Positions 59,701 through 64,000 of a DNA stretch of 64,000 bases are shown here, in pieces; the first letter of the stretch is position 1; each line of letters opens with the position of its first letter. Under the pieces are notes generated by a model. The model searched no databases, was not told the origin of the DNA, and saw only the letters and a list, made by a program, of their open reading frames with translations. This DNA is from Sarcocystis neurona. Taxonomy: Eukaryota > Apicomplexa > Conoidasida > Eucoccidiorida > Sarcocystidae. Position numbers and translations under genes: made by a program. The stretch covers positions 1,675,449 to 1,739,448 of the forward strand of contig KL647303.1 in NCBI GenBank assembly GCA_000727475.1, given 5' to 3'.

Positions 59701-62700
59701 CACGCAGAGAAAAGCGTATGCCACCATCAGAGTCGCTGCTTTTTAGTTGTCGGCTGCGGGACTCTGGTGTTGTGGCCGTCGTGGTGTTGCTGCCCAACGT
59801 CTCACACGGATCTCACCAGCATCGGCTCCCTGATTTTAATGCAGCACATTCAAGGAAGGTACTTCGCACGTGTCGGTGTGCTTTTGTTGCAGGATGCAGT
59901 GCTGCGGCTGCAGTTTGTCATGCCGCATACCCTACGTGTCTCGTCCTGGTATAGTTGATTGCTTCGGGCCTCTAGCTGGGACTGTTGTCGCTACTAAAGC
60001 AGGCGTAGCTCTTCCTGGTGTTGCTAGACCTGCAGGTGGTGCAGCGCCTGCTGCTGTTGGTGTGCCTCTTTCTTTCTTTCTGACCTGGTAACTGCTTGGT
60101 GCCGTCGTCCTGCAGGTGCTGCCGGTTGTGCTGTTCCTGCTGGTGCTTTTTCGGAGCTGCTTCCGCTGGTGGTGTCGGCGCTGCTCTGGCTGGCCTACTG
60201 CTGCTGTTGCTTCTCTCGTTGCTCCTGCTCCTGCGCGTGTTGCTGTTTCAGCACAGTTTATGCAGCAGCAGGAGAATCTCTCCTGTGTCGACGAATAGTC
60301 TCATCTCCGGCAATGTGACCAGACAGACATGCATGCGAAGAGAGGAAATAACTTCAGCAGCAAAAAGAGGTAACACAGCGAACGTAGGAGAGTGAATCTC
60401 ACAGAGCATTCGCACATCCCTTTCGCAGCGACGCCAACTCAGCACCGTATGTAATATATATATATATATATGTAGGCATTTGCATAGTGCGTACCGCCAG
60501 CATCCCGCACAGCATCATATGGAGATCACTGGGAGCGGCACTAAGCCCACACGCTTAGCAGAGGCAGCAGCAACCTTGTATCACTGTCACTACTGCAGCA
60601 TTAGTACTATGATGAAGCACCTCCCATCGTTACCCCATGTTGTTCTCGCGTTAGTTGTAGCGGGCAGCATGATGGTGACTATTTTGTCCGTCGCGGGAGT
60701 ACTTCAGGGTGCATATGACTAGTGTGGCCACATGGAAGAAAGTCTTTCTCTTCTAGTAGCAGCCGTCCTTCAATTACACCATTTAGAGCGTCATACGTGT
60801 ACCTTCATGGCAGCAGCAACAGCAGCGGCCGCAGCAGCGCCCGCATCCCAGCAGCATGAGACGAGCATGTAGTAGCGTGACTAAGAGCATCCCCGCAGTA
60901 AGACGATCGGTAATAGCAGCAGGAGGATAGTCCTAATCGCACGGCCATACGCAGACTCGTGCACGGCAGCGGCTGTGAGGTGAAAGCACTGGTGGCGTCC
61001 TACTTATCTCTCTGCAGTAGCAACAGCGTATTCCACGAACATCTTCGTAAAGCCGTCCTGTCACCCTCCCCACCGGTGGCAGCAACAGGCCACAGCAGCG
61101 GCAGCACTGTATAGACATCCCGCGCAGTTCGTGCTTCCATATATATACGTGTCCATGCCTATACGTCATCGCGGGTAGAAGCAGCAGCAGCGGTGCTCAA
61201 CTAGTCGGCATCAGAGCACCGTTTCTTCAGCACTTTTGGAGCCTCGTGCGGTCCTATGTGTCTACTAAAAATTAGGCTAGACTCCACATCCGAACAGCTG
61301 CGGCTCCAACGCTGCCACTCTCACTCCAGCTGTTCTACAACTGATACCTGCAGGATTTATGTATTCGGAGGCACGACGTCGAGTATGTTTTGCTCTGCAT
61401 TATAAATATATATATATATGTCTACATAGATAACGAGCAGCGTGTATAAATGACGGAAGGGGGTACTACTGGGCAGATGGCCATGGATGTATTCTCGAAA
61501 CGTCTGGCGTGTCCTCGCGTCACCGTTTCGCTCTTTCCTGACCAGGTGCAACCTACACCCTTACAGCGGCGTTTGCTCGAACCAGGTAGAGCTCCCTACG
61601 CAGGTGTCAAAGTTGCGAAGCTCGGCCTTGCACCGCCTGCGTACAGATGAGACCTACGCCGCATTGTGACATGAATGCAGCCTGCCATATCCCACTGGCA
61701 TGCGCAACACTTTACATCTATGTAATCGTGAGCTCTCCTTGCCACTGCACGTGTGGAGCGTTAACAACAATAACGCGAAAGCAGCACCACAAGTACTGCC
61801 ACGTAAACTCTTTTTATCGGCGCAGCAGCAGATCAAATTGATCAGCCCGTCAGCTGTTCCTTCTGCATACGTGTGTGTAGCACTTCAGCACCGCCGATGA
61901 CACCAGCAGCAAAGAGCGCCGTTGCCGCCTTCGAGCGTCTGCCTGTGAAGCTATGGCAGCAGATGTGGTGTTTCGACTTAAATATGCGTTAAACGGCATC
62001 GAGTATTGTGCTCTGCGGTATTGCAGGCGTGTATTCCGCAGCAACAATATCGAGCAATGCCTCGTCTTCGGTAGCCACACATGGAGCAGGGAGTACAGCG
62101 CCATTTGTAGATGCGAAAGCACAGTAGGAACCACCACAACATCAGCATGGCCACAGACCCTACAAGTGCAGCAGCCGCACGATTGCCCCAGGGACAGGAG
62201 CATATCGCTGTAGAAGCGGCCGCTCTTCTTTCTGTGTTGCAACGGCGGGAGGGCAAATAGCAGAGGCAGCTGCCTTCGGGATGACCCGACTTGTGGAGGC
62301 TCATGACTCCAGTATATATATATATATCAAAGTTTCCTGTCTCCCTTTGTGTAAATATGTGCAGGTGTAGACGTTGCCCACTCGCTTCTACACGCAGAAT
62401 GCGACGAACGGAGAATGCCCGAGCTCAAGTGCTCCAGCAAGACAAGCCGCCCCTAGTGTCGTACCAGTGGCAGGAATATGAATAGAGTCAGTATCTGAAC
62501 TGCCGCGAGAGGATCACCGCCTGGGAAACACTTTTGCTGGACTGAAGGCAGGATGGAAGAAGAGATGGCGGACAATAGATAAGCAGCAGCACCTCTTCTC
62601 ACTGCCTCTGGTATCTTTGCTGTTAGCTGCTAGTACTCGGCTGGTGTTGCTCCTGTTGTGGGCGCCGCTGCTATTTCCGCTGGTGTCGGTGCTGCTTCCG

Positions 62701-63480
62701 CGGCCGGTGCTGCAGTGGTCTCTTCTTTGCGTTTCGCTGCTGAGGCGGGTGGGACTCGTGATGCTGATGAGCTGGCGGTGGTTTCTGCTGTTTCGTGAAG
62801 GTCCATGAACTGTTGACCCTGTGCGTGCTGATCGTATACGATCTGATACAATGCATGCTGCCGGAGTGGCACAATTGGTTACCATCTCTCGTACGCTGCT
62901 GTTTGTATAGTAAGGAACAGCTGATCCTTGTCTTCTTGTCGACTAAGGAGGAGCAGCAGTAGCCGCTATGGGGGCAGCTTCAGCAGCAGCGGGCAGAACA
63001 GCAGCTCGTACAGCAGCAGCGCCCGTGACAGCGGGAGCGGCAGCAGCGCCGACCACAACAGCACCCGCAAGAGGAAGAGCAGGAATCGCATACCATCCTG
63101 CTCCGCAACCTCGTTAAGGGTCAGCAACAGCAGCAGAAACGACAGCAGTTTAACGTCAACGGAGCGGTTTCAGCAGGCACACGCAAGCGACGGCAGCTGT
63201 AGCAACCACGGCATTGGCACCTGCACAACAGCAGCAGCAGCAGCCACACCAACAGCAGCCGGCACAGCAGCACAGCAGCAAGCACAGCAATACGGCAGCA
63301 GCCACAGAGCAGCAGCAGCAGCAGCAGCGTAGCGCAGTTCAGGAGGGTCACGCACGGCCAGAGGATTAGCAGCAGGAGCAGCTGTTCTGACAGTAGCAGG
63401 AGGAGCGGCTGTTCTATAGCAGATGAGCAGCAGTAGCGGCAGCAACCGCACGCGCGATGCAACAACAGCAACAGAAGCTG
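59700..63480. repeat. CAG/CTG-rich zone with broken coding-like fragments
   Basis: Triplet tracts change strand sense several times: CTG-type at 59980-60260 and 62625-62715, CAG-type at 60810-60860, 61080-61110 and 62950-63330. Short frames of protein-like composition are embedded. Plus-strand examples are 60520-60722 (one membrane segment, HVVLALVVAGSMMVTILSVA) and 61450-61650 (MTEGGTTGQMAMDVF). A minus-strand example is 62630-62872, which ends Ala/Pro/Thr-rich. None joins another by an obvious splice, and no domain was recognised. Confidence 0.5.
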
Positions 63481-64000
63481 CAACGACACGTTGATAGTGC
63501 GCAAGACAGCGTGTCGATCGGCGGCGCGTCCTCGGCGAGTTGTTGCTCTGAGCAACGGAAGCTGCCTAGCTTCCTCAAAAATCCCCCACTTCCACTCCTG
63601 CGCGAGAGTCCTGGAAAAAAGAGACGACTTGCTTGTGTTCACTACGGGATGATATGGAGGAAAGCTGCGATCTTCTCGGTAGCCAGCTTTTGCAGCACAA
63701 GGCGAAGGAGGGCAGGCGTGACGGTGTCCGGATGTTTAGACACCGCAGAGGTTTGCTCGTTGAGAGTAGGTCAAACTTGCACCGGTAGCGCCCATTTTTC
63801 CGCTTCCAAGTTCCTGCCTTCCGGATCGGAGATCCATTTTCTCTTCCTCCACATCACGCATCATATTAAAGTCAAAGATGTGCCCATGTGCATTCGCCGC
63901 CGGGCTTCGCTGGCCCCTTTAGGAGGACATCGAGCTGCCACCGCTTCTGCGCAAAGCAGAATCCACACATGTGTGTGTGGCGTGACCGCCGCGAGCCACT
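63481..64000. other. High-complexity block at the right edge, open on the plus strand and coding-like in three minus frames
   Basis: Homopolymer triplets stop at about 63,480 and the composition becomes mixed. The minus strand reads HGHIFDFNMMRDVEEEKMD.. (about 63899-63770) and, in the next frame, SKHPDTVTPALLRLVLQKLA (about 63752-63640, to TAG). In a third frame it reads RTLAQEWKWGIFEEARQLP (about 63610-63550). The plus strand is also open from ATG at 63650 to the end of the window. A minus-strand gene with introns, or with frame errors, seems likelier because the fragments look helical and acidic/basic balanced. No family was recognised. Confidence 0.35.

Noticed and set aside
1..64000. tRNA, rRNA, CRISPR, transposase or telomeric repeat.
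   Set aside because: No T-loop plus cloverleaf, no spaced identical repeats, no transposase motif and no run of TTTAGGG was seen on reading; a dedicated tRNA scan was not possible.

Overview
The window reads as nuclear DNA of a coccidian apicomplexan of the Eimeria type; Cyclospora or another close relative is possible. Four signs point there. There are long in-frame CAG/CTG triplet tracts that become homopolymer runs (Ala, Gln, Ser, Leu) inside conserved proteins. Dense (TA)n, (TG)n and (CA)n microsatellite mosaics are present. Genes have several introns with GT..AG borders. One gene encodes IspF, an enzyme of the MEP isoprenoid pathway that apicomplexans keep in the apicoplast. I saw no bacterial operon structure, rRNA, tRNA, CRISPR or transposase.

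Layout from left to right. (1) 1-7.0 kb: minus-strand 5' part of a DHHC-type palmitoyltransferase, with its exons separated by a microsatellite-filled intron and its catalytic part beyond the left edge. (2) 7.0-18.2 kb: repeat-poor DNA with no gene I can support. (3) 18.2-21.6 kb: a large plus-strand exon of an unrecognised basic, Ser/Thr-rich protein. (4) 21.6-37.6 kb: mostly gene-free, but with a minus-strand gene at 26.2-29.5 kb for a secreted two-EF-hand protein whose first calcium loop is rebuilt exactly by one splice. (5) 37.8-43.3 kb: a three-exon plus-strand gene for a YbaK/aminoacyl-tRNA-deacylase-like protein with a Ser-rich N-terminus. (6) 43.4-50.6 kb: microsatellites, a purine-rich tract and weak ORFs. 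(7) 51.0-56.6 kb: plus-strand ispF, its conserved blocks split by introns and large low-complexity insertions. (8) 56.6-64 kb: purine-rich tract, microsatellites, a CAG/CTG-rich zone with broken coding-like fragments, and a high-complexity block at the right edge that is open on the plus strand and coding-like on the minus.

The four recognised genes are unrelated housekeeping or signalling functions: membrane protein palmitoylation, luminal or secreted calcium binding, tRNA proofreading, and plastid isoprenoid synthesis. They do not form a pathway cluster. Exon borders were chosen by GT/AG signals, reading-frame phase and restoration of family motifs. No alignment, transcript or gene prediction could be run, so 5' ends are uncertain for all genes except the EF-hand gene.
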